Source: a bacterium (GTDB taxonomy: Bacteria; Bacillota; Bacilli; Lactobacillales; Streptococcaceae). Taken from it: a stretch of DNA of 64,000 nt. Of this stretch, positions 8,747 to 17,419 are shown piece by piece; position 1 is the first letter of the stretch, and every line of letters begins with the position of its first letter. The notes beneath the pieces were generated by a model. It was not told where the DNA came from, did no database searches, and was given only the letters and a program-made list of their open reading frames with translations. The translations under genes were made by a program, and so were the position numbers. Location: assembly GCA_905221375.1 (NCBI GenBank), contig CAJNCY010000002.1:193524-257523 (forward strand), written 5' to 3'.

Positions 8747-10057
8747 TTATTTGAGTGACTGATCAATAGCAGTTTGCATTTCTTTTGTACGAGTATCCAA
8801 GACTTTTTGCACATTTGGATTTTCTTCATAATAGCTGATATCTTGCATTGCTTGTTGAAAAGCTCTAGAAACCTGAGGATATGCTACGACAACTGGGCGA
8901 GCATGAGCTGTTTTTGAATTTTGTTCCATCAAGAAACGCATTGGTTCAGACACTTTATCTTTGATATTTTCAATTGTAGATTTACGAATCGGAAGGACCG
9001 AATTCCCCAAGCTAATAATTTCACTTGATTCTGTATTTGTAGCAAATTTAACAAATTCAGATGCTGCCTCTTTTTTATCAGATTTTGTCGTAACAGCTAA
9101 TTGCCAACTACCTGAAGGGGATACTAATTTTTTCGTCTTACTAGATACTGGGTAAGGAAGGATACCAAAATCAATATCTTTGTAGTTTGTATTCATGTCA
9201 GCAATCGTCCAAGAACCACTCAAAAGCATTGGATACTCTCCTGTTTCAAAACCTTTTTCGACTGGACTAACAGTTGTATAACCTTCTTTTACAAGATTTT
9301 GAATGAATTGAACTGCTTCTACACTCTCTTTTGAGTTGAAGTATCCTTCTGCCTTTGTTCCATCTTCGTTTACGACAGAACCATTATTTGACCAAATCAA
9401 CGGCATATAAGCATATGGTAACATTTCATCGTTTGAATTAATACGAAAATCAATTGCCGGTTTGTTATAATGATCTTTCAATTTTTTAGCAATCGTATTA
9501 AATTCATCCCATGTCCATGGCTTTTCTAGCGTTGGAAGCTCTGATTCCGCAATTCCGGCCTCTTTGAACATTTTTTTGTTGTAATAAACACCAACATTCG
9601 ATTCAGAAAATCCAAATGCATAGAATTTGCCATCATAAGTTCCTTGTTGTTTAATACTGTCCAAAACATCATCCATATTATTATCTTTTAGATAATCATC
9701 TAGTGGAGTAATCACTTTAGATTTTGCATAAGCTGCCGTATTTGGCCCATCAAGGGTAATAACATCTGGAAGACTATTAGTCGTGATAGCAGCATTAACC
9801 TTGTCTTCATATCCTCCACCACTACCACTACGAGGAATATACTCAGTTACAACTTTGTACTTACTTTTTCCTGATTGATTAAAGTTGTCAACAACTTTTT
9901 GCCAAGCTTTTCCTTCATTGGTTTCGTCAGAGAATTGTACCCAGACTTTAATATCATTTGAAGAACTTGCTTGTTTTGAGTTAGTTCCTCCACTACAACC
10001 TGCAAGTATAGCTAACGATAGCCCCGCAACAACAGATAACATTGTACCTTTACGCAT
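8747..10057 (-). CDS. susX: Sucrose-binding lipoprotein of ABC transporter
   Basis: A 436-residue extracellular solute-binding lipoprotein (family 1). The signal peptide ends in lipobox LAGC with Cys at about residue 21. The mature protein shows IKVWVQFSDETNEG, SLPDVITLDGPN and the C-terminal region typical of CUT1 binding proteins. The second of two adjacent ATGs is preferred, as GGAGG is then 6 nt upstream. It is the first gene of the operon, transcribed from a strong promoter with SusR and CcpA sites (10073-10176), divergent in function from susR though on the same strand. Confidence 0.9.
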   Translation of the reverse strand: MRKGTMLSVVAGLSLAILAGCSGGTNSKQASSSNDIKVWVQFSDETNEGKAWQKVVDNFNQSGKSKYKVVTEYIPRSGSGGGYEDKVNAAITTNSLPDVITLDGPNTAAYAKSKVITPLDDYLKDNNMDDVLDSIKQQGTYDGKFYAFGFSESNVGVYYNKKMFKEAGIAESELPTLEKPWTWDEFNTIAKKLKDHYNKPAIDFRINSNDEMLPYAYMPLIWSNNGSVVNEDGTKAEGYFNSKESVEAVQFIQNLVKEGYTTVSPVEKGFETGEYPMLLSGSWTIADMNTNYKDIDFGILPYPVSSKTKKLVSPSGSWQLAVTTKSDKKEAASEFVKFATNTESSEIISLGNSVLPIRKSTIENIKDKVSEPMRFLMEQNSKTAHARPVVVAYPQVSRAFQQAMQDISYYEENPNVQKVLDTRTKEMQTAIDQSLK

Positions 10058-10072
10058 CATTTTCCTCCTTTT

Positions 10073-10084
10073 TGAAACGTTTCA
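10073..10084 (-). promoter_or_regulatory. SusR operator 1 (candidate)
   Basis: Perfect 12-bp palindrome TGAAACGTTTCA in the susX leader, just upstream of its ribosome site. An identical copy is at 10124. Confidence 0.75.
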
Positions 10085-10123
10085 TTTTTTATTTATTTTT
10101 TAAACAAGCTTCTAGCCTGTTTT

Positions 10124-10135
10124 TGAAACGTTTCA
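10124..10135 (-). promoter_or_regulatory. SusR operator 2 (candidate)
   Basis: Second TGAAACGTTTCA, 51 bp centre-to-centre from the first (about five helical turns), which would suit cooperative binding or looping by the LacI-type SusR. Confidence 0.75.
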
Positions 10136-10147
10136 TTTGTTGATTAT

Positions 10148-10176
10148 ATTATAACAGCGCTTTCATTAATTGTCAA
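10148..10176 (-). promoter_or_regulatory. susX promoter with cre site in the spacer
   Basis: Consensus -35 TTGACA (rc of 10171-10176) and -10 TATAAT (rc of 10148-10153) with exactly 17 bp between. The spacer carries ATGAAAGCGCTGTTA (rc of 10152-10166), matching the CcpA cre consensus at all but one constrained position. This predicts catabolite repression on top of SusR control. Confidence 0.85.
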
Positions 10177-10183
10177 GCGCTTT

Positions 10184-11179
10184 TTAAATTTTTTTTGTTG
10201 TTTTATCTCCCCAAAAGTACGTGGGAATTACGATTCGTTTTTCTAAAATATCTTCCTTCTTAATCATTTTCAATATCATTACAACAGATTCTTTTGCCAT
10301 CATCTTAATATCTTGAACTATTGTGGACACTAGATAAGATTGATCGACAGAAGTTTTTAAACCATCAAATCCAATTATCTGGTAATCATCAGGTGCTATT
10401 TTCCCCAGTTGTTTCATAATACTAATAACTCTCAGAGCCATCATATCATTTATTGTAAATATACCATCTATTTCTTTATGAGATTGTAAAAAAACTCTTA
10501 TCTGATCTTCAGGATTTATTAAAGGTTCTTTCATCTCAAAATTATAGACTTCAGCTCCTAATTCTTTAGCTTTTTCTCTGAATCCTTTACCTCTGAGTAT
10601 AGTCTCATTCTCATACATATTAATTGAACCAATAAAAGCAAGATGCTTATTATCCCTTCTAACCAGTTCCTCTGCTGCAGTTTGTCCTCCTTTGTAATTT
10701 GCTGAAGTAACATAGCATACATTTTCCGAAAAATGTCTATCTATACTTACAAACGGTAAATCAGATAAAATATATTTGTCAATATCAGAATATGTAATAC
10801 CAATAATTCCATCTACTTTATTTTGCTTCAACATTTCGATATATTCAATTTCATTTTGTGAATCGCTATCAGCGTTACAAATAAATAATTTATAATTATA
10901 TTTTAATAACTCTTTCTCAACATGATAAGCAAACTCCGAGAAAAACGGATGCCAGATGCTCGGAATAATCAAAGCGATAGTTTCTGTTCTATTCCTTTTC
11001 ATACCTCTAGCATAATTATCAGGGATATAGTCCAATGTTTTTATAGCCCTTTGAACTTTCCTTAAAGTTACTTCTTTAATTCCTTTTTCTTTATTAATCA
11101 CACGTGAAACTGTTCCAACGCTAACCCCTGCTTCTAAAGCCACATCTTTCATGGTAATTGATTTTCTTTGTTCTACCAT
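10184..11179 (-). CDS. susR: LacI-family regulator of the sucrose operon
   Basis: 331 residues with a LacI helix-turn-helix at the N-terminus (ITMKDVALEAGVSVGTVSRV, residues 8-27) and hinge (LDYIPDNYARGMKRNRT). The effector domain starts IALIIPSIWHPFF and contains the ligand-contact region SIDRHFSENVCYVTS. GGAGG sits 7 nt before the ATG. It is upstream of susX on the same strand with its own promoter at 11202-11230, and its stop lies just before the susX promoter. It probably represses through the two TGAAACGTTTCA sites. The strain's AT-rich codon use here is stronger than in flanking core genes. Confidence 0.88.
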   Translation of the reverse strand: MVEQRKSITMKDVALEAGVSVGTVSRVINKEKGIKEVTLRKVQRAIKTLDYIPDNYARGMKRNRTETIALIIPSIWHPFFSEFAYHVEKELLKYNYKLFICNADSDSQNEIEYIEMLKQNKVDGIIGITYSDIDKYILSDLPFVSIDRHFSENVCYVTSANYKGGQTAAEELVRRDNKHLAFIGSINMYENETILRGKGFREKAKELGAEVYNFEMKEPLINPEDQIRVFLQSHKEIDGIFTINDMMALRVISIMKQLGKIAPDDYQIIGFDGLKTSVDQSYLVSTIVQDIKMMAKESVVMILKMIKKEDILEKRIVIPTYFWGDKTTKKI

Positions 11180-11201
11180 ATTTTAACCTCCTTTCAATAT
11201 A

Positions 11202-11230
11202 TAGTATCATGCAAACGCTTTTTTATCAAC
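11202..11230 (-). promoter_or_regulatory. susR promoter with cre-like site
   Basis: -35 TTGATA (rc 11225-11230) and -10 TACTAT (rc 11202-11207), 17 bp apart. The spacer contains ATGCAAACGCTTTTT on the + strand (11210-11224), one mismatch from the cre consensus. Confidence 0.65.
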
Positions 11231-11305
11231 TATTTCTCAATCATTTTTGGCCAGATCATTTTTCCCATCATAAATCAAATCACTCCAAGTAGCTTTTGAA
11301 CCCCC

Positions 11306-11357
11306 ATGGATAGACATCTACATACAATAGAAAAAACCTTGATTTCAAGACTTTTTC
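11306..11357 (+). repeat. tRNA-Lys 3'-end/terminator repeat, copy C
   Basis: ATGGATAGACATCTACATACAATAG plus CCTTGATTTCAAG follows copy B with more substitutions, and the terminator stem is weakened (CTTGATTTCAAG remains). With copy B it brackets the whole sus locus. Confidence 0.5.
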
Positions 11358-11361
11358 CTTT

Positions 11362-11850
11362 CTACCTTCCCTTCTTCATAATGTATTTCCGTTCAGGTGT
11401 TTCAACCATTTGAACGATTTCAAATCCTTCTTTTTGGTAAAGATTGTAAGCCGCTTGATTTGCCTCGAAAACATTTAGAGAAATACTATCTATGTCTTCA
11501 TTTTCAAAGGCCAAACTAACAAATTTCCTTAAAGCTTGTCTACCTAATCCCTTCCCCTGTTTCTGGGGATTGATAAAAAATCTCCCGATATGAAGATTAC
11601 TGTCTTCTAGCCTGATTTTCTGGATAAGTCCCACAAACTCTTGTCCATCAAAAATAGAAAAGATTCCTTCCAAATCTTGCAAGACTTGAAGGGTCAGTGG
11701 AAAAGGAATTTTTGGTCCCATCCATTGTTCTTGAAAAGCCTTGCCGAGGGAGTTGGACCATTGGCATACGAGCTGGGCATTTTCTGTGCTCACATTTTCT
11801 TCAAAACGAATTGTCATCTTGACCTCACTATCTTGTTTATGTTTCTCCAT
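11362..11850 (-). CDS. GNAT-family N-acetyltransferase
   Basis: A GNAT fold is indicated by the acetyl-CoA loop PQKQGKGLGRQALRKFV and the C-terminal NQAAYNLYQKEGFEIV segment. The reading frame is open further upstream, into the divergent prepilin peptidase gene, but that part is not credible. ATG at 11850 (162 residues, AGGAG 10 nt upstream) is chosen; ATG at 11817 with GAGG 5 nt upstream is nearly as good (151 residues). Acceptor substrate unknown. It diverges from the competence-linked cilC gene. Confidence 0.8.
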   Translation of the reverse strand: MEKHKQDSEVKMTIRFEENVSTENAQLVCQWSNSLGKAFQEQWMGPKIPFPLTLQVLQDLEGIFSIFDGQEFVGLIQKIRLEDSNLHIGRFFINPQKQGKGLGRQALRKFVSLAFENEDIDSISLNVFEANQAAYNLYQKEGFEIVQMVETPERKYIMKKGR

Positions 11851-11871
11851 TATACTACTTCTCCTATTTTT

Positions 11872-11879
11872 TACGAATA
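11872..11879 (+). promoter_or_regulatory. CIN-box (ComX/SigX late-competence promoter)
   Basis: TACGAATA preceded by a T-run, the pneumococcal combox recognised by the alternative sigma factor ComX. It ends only 7 nt before the start codon of the prepilin peptidase gene, leaving no room for a ribosome site. Confidence 0.8.
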
Positions 11880-11886
11880 GATAAGT

Positions 11887-12546
11887 ATGATTGATATTTA
11901 TTTTTTTCTTGTCGGGAGCATTCTCGCTTCCTTTCTCGGTTTGGTCATTGACCGTTTTCCAGAGCAATCCCTTATCCAACCGGCTAGTCACTGCGATTCT
12001 TGTCAGACTCGCTTGCGTCTCTTAGATTTGATTCCGATTATCTCTCAAGTAATTAGTCGCTTTCGCTGTCGCTACTGCAAGGCTCGTTATCCTGTCTGGT
12101 ATGCCCTTTTTGAACTAAGCTTAGGACTCCTCTTTCTGTCTTGGTCTTGTGACTGGCTTTCCTTAGGACAGCTCATCACGATCACTGCTGGCTTGACCTT
12201 GGGCATCTACGACTTTCGCCATCAGGAATATCCCTTACTAGTCTGGCTGACTTTCCACCTAATCCTCATGGCCTGTTCTGGCTGGAATCTGATTATGGTC
12301 TTCTTCCTTGTCCTTGGAATTTTGGCTCATTTCATCGATATCCGCATGGGTGCAGGGGATTTTCTCTTTCTAGCTTCTTGCGCTCTCATCTTTAGTATGA
12401 CCGAACTACTGATCTTGATTCAATTCTCTTCTGCGACGGGCATCCTAGCCTTTCTCCTGCAAAAGAAAAAGGAAAGACTTCCTTTTGTGCCTTTCCTCTT
12501 ACTTGCTACTTGTGTGATTATTTTTGGTAAGCTACTGCTTGTTTGA
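11887..12546 (+). CDS. cilC: Type IV prepilin peptidase (competence)
   Basis: 219 residues, a polytopic A24 aspartic protease that cleaves and methylates ComG-type prepilins of the transformation pilus. Two CxxC pairs form the zinc site ([15 protein letters not shown] and CRYCKARYP, residues about 37-67). The catalytic Asp residues are probably D in [11 protein letters not shown] and D in the GAGDFLF motif near residue 158. The ATG lies directly after a CIN-box, so the transcript may have almost no leader. Its 3' end overlaps the 3' end of convergent trpA by 29 nt. Known in pneumococci as cilC/cclA/pilD. Confidence 0.9.
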   Translation: MIDIYFFLVGSILASFLGLVIDRFPEQSLIQPASHCDSCQTRLRLLDLIPIISQVISRFRCRYCKARYPVWYALFELSLGLLFLSWSCDWLSLGQLITITAGLTLGIYDFRHQEYPLLVWLTFHLILMACSGWNLIMVFFLVLGILAHFIDIRMGAGDFLFLASCALIFSMTELLILIQFSSATGILAFLLQKKKERLPFVPFLLLATCVIIFGKLLLV

Positions 12547-13294
12547 TAAAGTCCTCAATTGGCTCTCCTTGGTGGAGAGCTTTTACAATTTTCGAACCGA
12601 CAATCACGCCATCTGACACCGCATTGAAACGTTCTACATCAGCCTGACTTGATACACCAAAACCTGTCAAGACTGGAATGTCAGCTACTTGATGCAATTG
12701 CGCCAAGTGCTTGTCCAAATCTGCACGGTAATTGCCTGACTTCCCTGTCACCCCATTGATGGCAACGGCATAGACAAAACCTTCTGCTCCCTTGATCAAC
12801 TCTTTTTGACGCTCAAGTCCTGTTGTCAAACTAACTAGGGGAATCAATGCAATATCTGTATCTGCCAAAAATGGCTCCACAAAGTTGGCATGCTCATGAG
12901 GCAGGTCTGGGATAATCAAGCCCTTAACTGCTGTATCTGCCAAATCTTTGACAAATTTCTCCACACCGTACTGAAAGAGGGGGTTGAAGTAGGTCATGAT
13001 AACCAGTGGAACTTCTGTTTGAATGGTTTTCAAGGTTTCAACCAAGGCCTGGGTAGAAGTCCCGTGAGCTAGACTGCGCAAGCCTGCTTCTTCGATCACA
13101 GGTCCATCTGCGACAGGATCTGAAAAGGGAATGCCCACTTCAATGGCAGAGACACCCAAATCTTCTAAAAAGTGGATTGTTTCAGCGAGACCATCCAAAC
13201 CTTTCTCATGGTCCCCAGCCATGATATAGGGAACAAAAATTCCTTTTCCAGCTGCTTTGATAGCATTCAATTTTTCTGTTAGAGTCTTAGGCAT
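12518..13294 (-). CDS. trpA: Tryptophan synthase alpha subunit
   Basis: 258 residues. TrpA releases glyceraldehyde-3-phosphate from indole-3-glycerol phosphate and channels indole to TrpB. The catalytic Glu is in [20 protein letters not shown] (about residue 52) and the catalytic Asp is in LIIPDLPHE. The phosphate-binding GFGVSS is also present. It is the last gene of the trp operon and overlaps the end of trpB by 8 nt. Its final 29 nt overlap the convergent prepilin peptidase gene, so no separate terminator is visible between them. Confidence 0.95.
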   Translation of the reverse strand: MPKTLTEKLNAIKAAGKGIFVPYIMAGDHEKGLDGLAETIHFLEDLGVSAIEVGIPFSDPVADGPVIEEAGLRSLAHGTSTQALVETLKTIQTEVPLVIMTYFNPLFQYGVEKFVKDLADTAVKGLIIPDLPHEHANFVEPFLADTDIALIPLVSLTTGLERQKELIKGAEGFVYAVAINGVTGKSGNYRADLDKHLAQLHQVADIPVLTGFGVSSQADVERFNAVSDGVIVGSKIVKALHQGEPIEDFIKQAVAYQK

Positions 13295-14510
13295 GAGTTT
13301 CTCCCTTCTTTGCTACATCTGCTTCCAAGCGGTCTTTGACTTGAACCACATCCTTGTCCCCACGACCTGATAGGCAGACAATCATAGACTTGTCTGGGCC
13401 AAGTTCTTTGGCCAATTTCACTGCAAAGGCAATGGCATGGCTAGATTCCAAGGCTGGGATAATCCCTTCCACACGAGACAAGAGTTGGAACCCTTCCAAG
13501 GCTTCCTCGTCTGTCATAGGAACATAGCTGGCACGTTTGATATCGTGGTAATGAGAGTGTTCTGGACCGATACCAGGATAGTCCAAACCTGCTGAGATAG
13601 AGAAGGCTTCAAGAATTTGACCATGGGCATCTTGGAGCACATCCATGAGAGAACCGTGGAGAACACCTGGGCGACCCTTAGTCAAGGTAGCAGCGTGGTG
13701 CTCTGTATCGACACCAAGTCCTGCTGCTTCAGCCCCATACATGGCTACTGACTCATCTTCTACAAATGGATGGAAGAGCCCGATAGCATTAGAACCACCA
13801 CCAACACAGGCTACTAGGGCATCTGGTAAGTCTTGACCTGTCAATTCACGGTACTGTTGTTTGGCTTCTCGACCGATGACACTTTGGAAGTCACGAACGA
13901 TTTCTGGGAAAGGATGAGGTCCCAAGGCAGAACCAAGGATATAGTGGGTATCGTCTATGTTAGCCACCCATGAACGAAGAGCTGCATTGACCGCATCCTT
14001 GAGCACGCGCGAACCATCTGTCACTGCCTCAACCTTGGCTCCCAAAAGCTCCATACGGAAGACATTGAGGGCTTGGCGTTTAACATCTTCCTCACCCATA
14101 TAGATGGTACATTCCATGTTGAAGAGGGCCGCAGCTGTTGCAGTTGCCACTCCGTGCTGACCAGCACCTGTTTCAGCAATAATTTTCTTTTTACCCATGC
14201 GTTTAGCCAGAAGAACTTGTCCCAAGGCATTGTTAATCTTATGAGCCCCTGTATGGTTAAGGTCTTCACGTTTAAGATAAATCTTGGCTCCGCCAATATG
14301 CTGGGTTAAGTTTTTTGCGTAGTAAAGGGGAGTTTCACGTCCCACATACTGGCGCAAGAGTTGGTTTAATTCCTCTTGGAAACTTGGGTCTGCCTGACTT
14401 TCACGGTAGGCCTTCTCCAACTCCAAAACTGCTGTCATCAATGTTTCTGGGACAAAACGTCCGCCGAATTTTCCGTAAAATCCATCTTTATTTGGTTCTT
14501 GATATGCCAT
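13287..14510 (-). CDS. trpB: Tryptophan synthase beta subunit (operon copy)
   Basis: 407 residues. PLP enzyme condensing indole with serine. The PLP lysine is K91 in [10 protein letters not shown], the catalytic Glu is in [12 protein letters not shown], and the phosphate loop is [10 protein letters not shown]. It has the canonical TrpB1 sequence and pairs with TrpA. The start overlaps the end of trpF by 23 nt and a GAGAGGG ribosome site lies inside trpF. A second, clearly different trpB is at 19377-20555. Confidence 0.95.
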   Translation of the reverse strand: MAYQEPNKDGFYGKFGGRFVPETLMTAVLELEKAYRESQADPSFQEELNQLLRQYVGRETPLYYAKNLTQHIGGAKIYLKREDLNHTGAHKINNALGQVLLAKRMGKKKIIAETGAGQHGVATATAAALFNMECTIYMGEEDVKRQALNVFRMELLGAKVEAVTDGSRVLKDAVNAALRSWVANIDDTHYILGSALGPHPFPEIVRDFQSVIGREAKQQYRELTGQDLPDALVACVGGGSNAIGLFHPFVEDESVAMYGAEAAGLGVDTEHHAATLTKGRPGVLHGSLMDVLQDAHGQILEAFSISAGLDYPGIGPEHSHYHDIKRASYVPMTDEEALEGFQLLSRVEGIIPALESSHAIAFAVKLAKELGPDKSMIVCLSGRGDKDVVQVKDRLEADVAKKGETHA

Positions 14511-15087
14511 TCTTTACCCTCTCTATAAATCTTCTAATCTTTTCATGATCTTTTTGTCCATCTGTCTCCACTCCGCTTGATACATCTACTGCATAGGGAG
14601 TAAAGTGTTGAATTGCTTTTGCTACATTGTCTTCATTAAGCCCACCTGCGATAAAGAAGGGCTGTGCTAGTCCTGTCGTATCCAGTTGGCCCCAGTCAAA
14701 GGTCTGGCCACTCCCAGCCACAGGGGCATCAAAGAGTAGATAGTCTGCCTGAGAATTGGGTACATGTCCCTCTCCATCCACCTGCACAGCCTGAATACTG
14801 GCACAAGGCAAATCCTCAAACAAATCATCTGCCACCTGACTGTGAACTTGAACCAAGTCTAGGCCAACTTTTTCAATCGCTTCTAGCAGTTCTGCTCGAC
14901 TTGGTGAAACAAATACGCCAACCTTTTTTACATCTACAGGAATGAGTTTTGCCAGCTCAGCAGCCTGATCCAAGGTCACCTGTCTTTTACTAGGTGCGAA
15001 GACAAAACCGATGTAATCTGCTCCTGCTGAAACGGCTGTCTCTACCGCTTCTTTGGTCGATAATCCACAAATTTTAACCTTTGTCAA
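14488..15087 (-). CDS. trpF: Phosphoribosylanthranilate isomerase
   Basis: 199 residues from a TTG start at 15087, with AAGGAG 7 nt upstream; the protein then begins [16 protein letters not shown], as expected for TrpF. Catalytic Cys7 is in KICGL and the catalytic Asp is in [11 protein letters not shown]. The C-terminal phosphate loop includes FIAGGLN and VDVSSGVE. A longer ATG frame extending into trpC is not used. It overlaps trpC by 14 nt. Confidence 0.92.
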   Translation of the reverse strand: MTKVKICGLSTKEAVETAVSAGADYIGFVFAPSKRQVTLDQAAELAKLIPVDVKKVGVFVSPSRAELLEAIEKVGLDLVQVHSQVADDLFEDLPCASIQAVQVDGEGHVPNSQADYLLFDAPVAGSGQTFDWGQLDTTGLAQPFFIAGGLNEDNVAKAIQHFTPYAVDVSSGVETDGQKDHEKIRRFIERVKNGISRTK

Positions 15088-15841
15088 TTTGCAACTCCTT
15101 GATTCTCTGGGCCACATCTTCTGCCTGCATGAGAGCTGTTCCCACCAAAATTCCATTAAAATATGGTGCTACTCGTTCCGCATCCTGCCCTGTGAAAATA
15201 GCAGATTCAGAAATGTAATAGCGACCTTCCTCAAAGTGCTGAGCCAAGTCTACACTGGTCTGCAAGTCGACTTCAAAGGTAGTCAAGTTGCGGTTATTGA
15301 CCCCAATAATCTTAGCATCAAGTCTATGAGCCACTTCTAGTTCAGCTAGATTGTGAGTTTCCACCAAGACTTCTAGACCAAGCTCTGTCGCATAGTCATA
15401 CAGTTCCTTGAGACGTTCTTCTGGCAAGGCTGCCACAATGAGCAAGATAACTGTCGCACCTGCATTACGAGCACGGATGATTTGCTTTTCATCGATGATA
15501 AAATCCTTGTTGAGCGTCGGAATGTTTACCTGACTGGAAATCTCTCGCAGATAATCCAAATGTCCTTTAAAGAAAACTTCATCTGTCAGAACTGAAATCA
15601 TCACTGCTCCGTTCGCTTCATAAGTCTGGGCCTGTTGCACAATATCCACATCGAGATTGATATCTCCCAAACTAGGGCTAGCTTTCTTGACCTCAGCGAT
15701 TACCTGCAAACGGTCTTGATGTTGTTTTAGATAGTCAGCCAAGAGATAGGTATGGTGCAGGGGCTGGATTTCCTCCAGCTCCATCTGCTCAACCTCACGC
15801 GCCTTTTGCTCCAAGATTCGTGCTAAAAATTCCTTACTCAT
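15074..15841 (-). CDS. trpC: Indole-3-glycerol phosphate synthase
   Basis: 255 residues. It closes the indole ring of carboxyphenylamino-deoxyribulose phosphate. Signature elements are [15 protein letters not shown] (substrate Lys), [22 protein letters not shown] with catalytic Lys, VNNRNL and SESAIFT. It is not fused to TrpF, unlike the enterobacterial protein. It overlaps trpD by 4 nt (ATGA) and trpF by 14 nt, consistent with translational coupling. Confidence 0.95.
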   Translation of the reverse strand: MSKEFLARILEQKAREVEQMELEEIQPLHHTYLLADYLKQHQDRLQVIAEVKKASPSLGDINLDVDIVQQAQTYEANGAVMISVLTDEVFFKGHLDYLREISSQVNIPTLNKDFIIDEKQIIRARNAGATVILLIVAALPEERLKELYDYATELGLEVLVETHNLAELEVAHRLDAKIIGVNNRNLTTFEVDLQTSVDLAQHFEEGRYYISESAIFTGQDAERVAPYFNGILVGTALMQAEDVAQRIKELQIDKG

Positions 15842-16842
15842 TTTTGGTACTCCTGTAACAGTCTGAGTTTTTCAAGGGCCTTGCCACTAGCAATCACTTG
15901 ACGAGCCAAGGCAACTCCTTCCTTGATACTAGCTACCTTACCATTAGCATAGAAACCAAGACCAGCATTTAAAACTGTAGTTTCCAAGAATGGACTTGGT
16001 TCATTTTTAAGAACGCTGAGCAAAATTTCTGCATTTTCCTGAGCATTGCCCCCACGGATATCTTCGATAGCGTAGCGCTCCATCCCCAAATCTTCTGGAG
16101 TAAAGCTTGACAAGGTGATTTCGCCATTTTCAAGAAGAGCAATCTTGGTTGTTCCGTTCAAGCCGGCTTCGTCCAACCCTTCTGGTCCAGCAACCACGAT
16201 GGCACGTTTGCGACCCATATTTTTCAAAACCTGAGCTGTACTTTCTAGAAGTTCTGGACGACTAATCCCAAGAAGCTGTGTTTCCAAGGCCATTGGATGA
16301 ATCAGCGGACCAGTCAAGTTCATGATTGTTGGAATTCCTAGTTCCAAACGAGCTGGCATGATGTATTTCATAGCTGGGTGCATATTTTTGGCAAAGAGAA
16401 AGACGATGCCAGTTTTATCAAAGACCTTACCTAGTTCAGCTGGTTTGAGGTCTAGATTGATACCCAAAGCTTCTAGGACATCCGCGGAACCAGATTTAGA
16501 AGAAATCGAACGGTTGCCGTGCTTGGCCATATGAACACCGCCACCAGCCAAGACAAAGGCTGCAGTTGTAGAGATGTTAAAGCTGAAAGACTTGTCCCCA
16601 CCTGTACCACAGTTGTCCATGGCATCATGGATTTCAGTTGGAATATGTTGGGCATGTCCTCTCATGACTTGGGCAATGGCTGTGCGCTCTTCAGGTGTTT
16701 CCCCCTTCATCTTAAGAGCCAAAAGGAGAGAAGCAATCTGCGCCTCTGTTACACGTCCAGTAACGATACGCTCAATGACGTCCGTCATTTCCACACCTGA
16801 TAAATTTTCAAATTTTGCTAATTTTTCAATAATCTCTTTCAT
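15838..16842 (-). CDS. trpD: Anthranilate phosphoribosyltransferase
   Basis: 334 residues, the usual TrpD length. PRPP and Mg-binding motifs are visible: [17 protein letters not shown] (residues about 77-93), [21 protein letters not shown], and a family-typical metal site at [17 protein letters not shown]. TrpD transfers the phosphoribosyl group of PRPP to anthranilate. It lies 10 nt downstream of trpG, so it is a separate polypeptide from the amidotransferase. Confidence 0.95.
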   Translation of the reverse strand: MKEIIEKLAKFENLSGVEMTDVIERIVTGRVTEAQIASLLLALKMKGETPEERTAIAQVMRGHAQHIPTEIHDAMDNCGTGGDKSFSFNISTTAAFVLAGGGVHMAKHGNRSISSKSGSADVLEALGINLDLKPAELGKVFDKTGIVFLFAKNMHPAMKYIMPARLELGIPTIMNLTGPLIHPMALETQLLGISRPELLESTAQVLKNMGRKRAIVVAGPEGLDEAGLNGTTKIALLENGEITLSSFTPEDLGMERYAIEDIRGGNAQENAEILLSVLKNEPSPFLETTVLNAGLGFYANGKVASIKEGVALARQVIASGKALEKLRLLQEYQK

Positions 16843-16852
16843 CCTAGTTTCC

Positions 16853-17419
16853 TCACTTTACAACATTCTCGATAAAATTTCGAATAGAAGACAAGCCGTC
16901 AGGCGTTCCGATACTTTCTGGATGGTACTGGAAGCCATAAATTGGAAGGGTTTTGTGTTGAATTCCCATAATAGCTTGGTCATCAGTCGAACGAGCTGTC
17001 ACTTCAAACTCTTCTGGCATTTCTTCAATCAAAATACTGTGGTAACGCATGACCGCACGGCCATCCTCAATGCCTTGATACAATACAGATGGGGCTTCAA
17101 AGCTGATATTGCTCTGTTTCCCATGCATGACTTTTGGTGCCAAACCTAACTTCCCACCAAAGACTTCTGCAATGGCTTGGTGACCCAAACAAATCCCTAG
17201 AATCGGCTTCTTGCCTGCAAAGTCACGAATCATATCTTCCATCTTTCCAGCATCAACTGGCCAACCAGGACCCGGAGAAAAGACCAGACCATCTGCTTTT
17301 TCAGCTTCTTCATATAGCTTAGGATCATCATTTCTCAAGACTTGCACTTCTGCAAAATTCCCAACGTATTGCGCCAAGTTATAGGTAAAAGAATCATAGT
17401 TGTCAATCAATAAAATCAT
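16853..17419 (-). CDS. trpG: Anthranilate synthase glutamine amidotransferase component
   Basis: 188 residues, class I amidotransferase that supplies ammonia to TrpE. The nucleophile Cys is in [15 protein letters not shown] and the His-Glu pair is in [12 protein letters not shown] near the C-terminus. The start ATG overlaps the trpE stop (ATGA at 17416-17419), indicating coupled translation. It could also serve p-aminobenzoate synthase, as in some Firmicutes, but the position in the trp operon favours tryptophan. Confidence 0.93.
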   Translation of the reverse strand: MILLIDNYDSFTYNLAQYVGNFAEVQVLRNDDPKLYEEAEKADGLVFSPGPGWPVDAGKMEDMIRDFAGKKPILGICLGHQAIAEVFGGKLGLAPKVMHGKQSNISFEAPSVLYQGIEDGRAVMRYHSILIEEMPEEFEVTARSTDDQAIMGIQHKTLPIYGFQYHPESIGTPDGLSSIRNFIENVVK

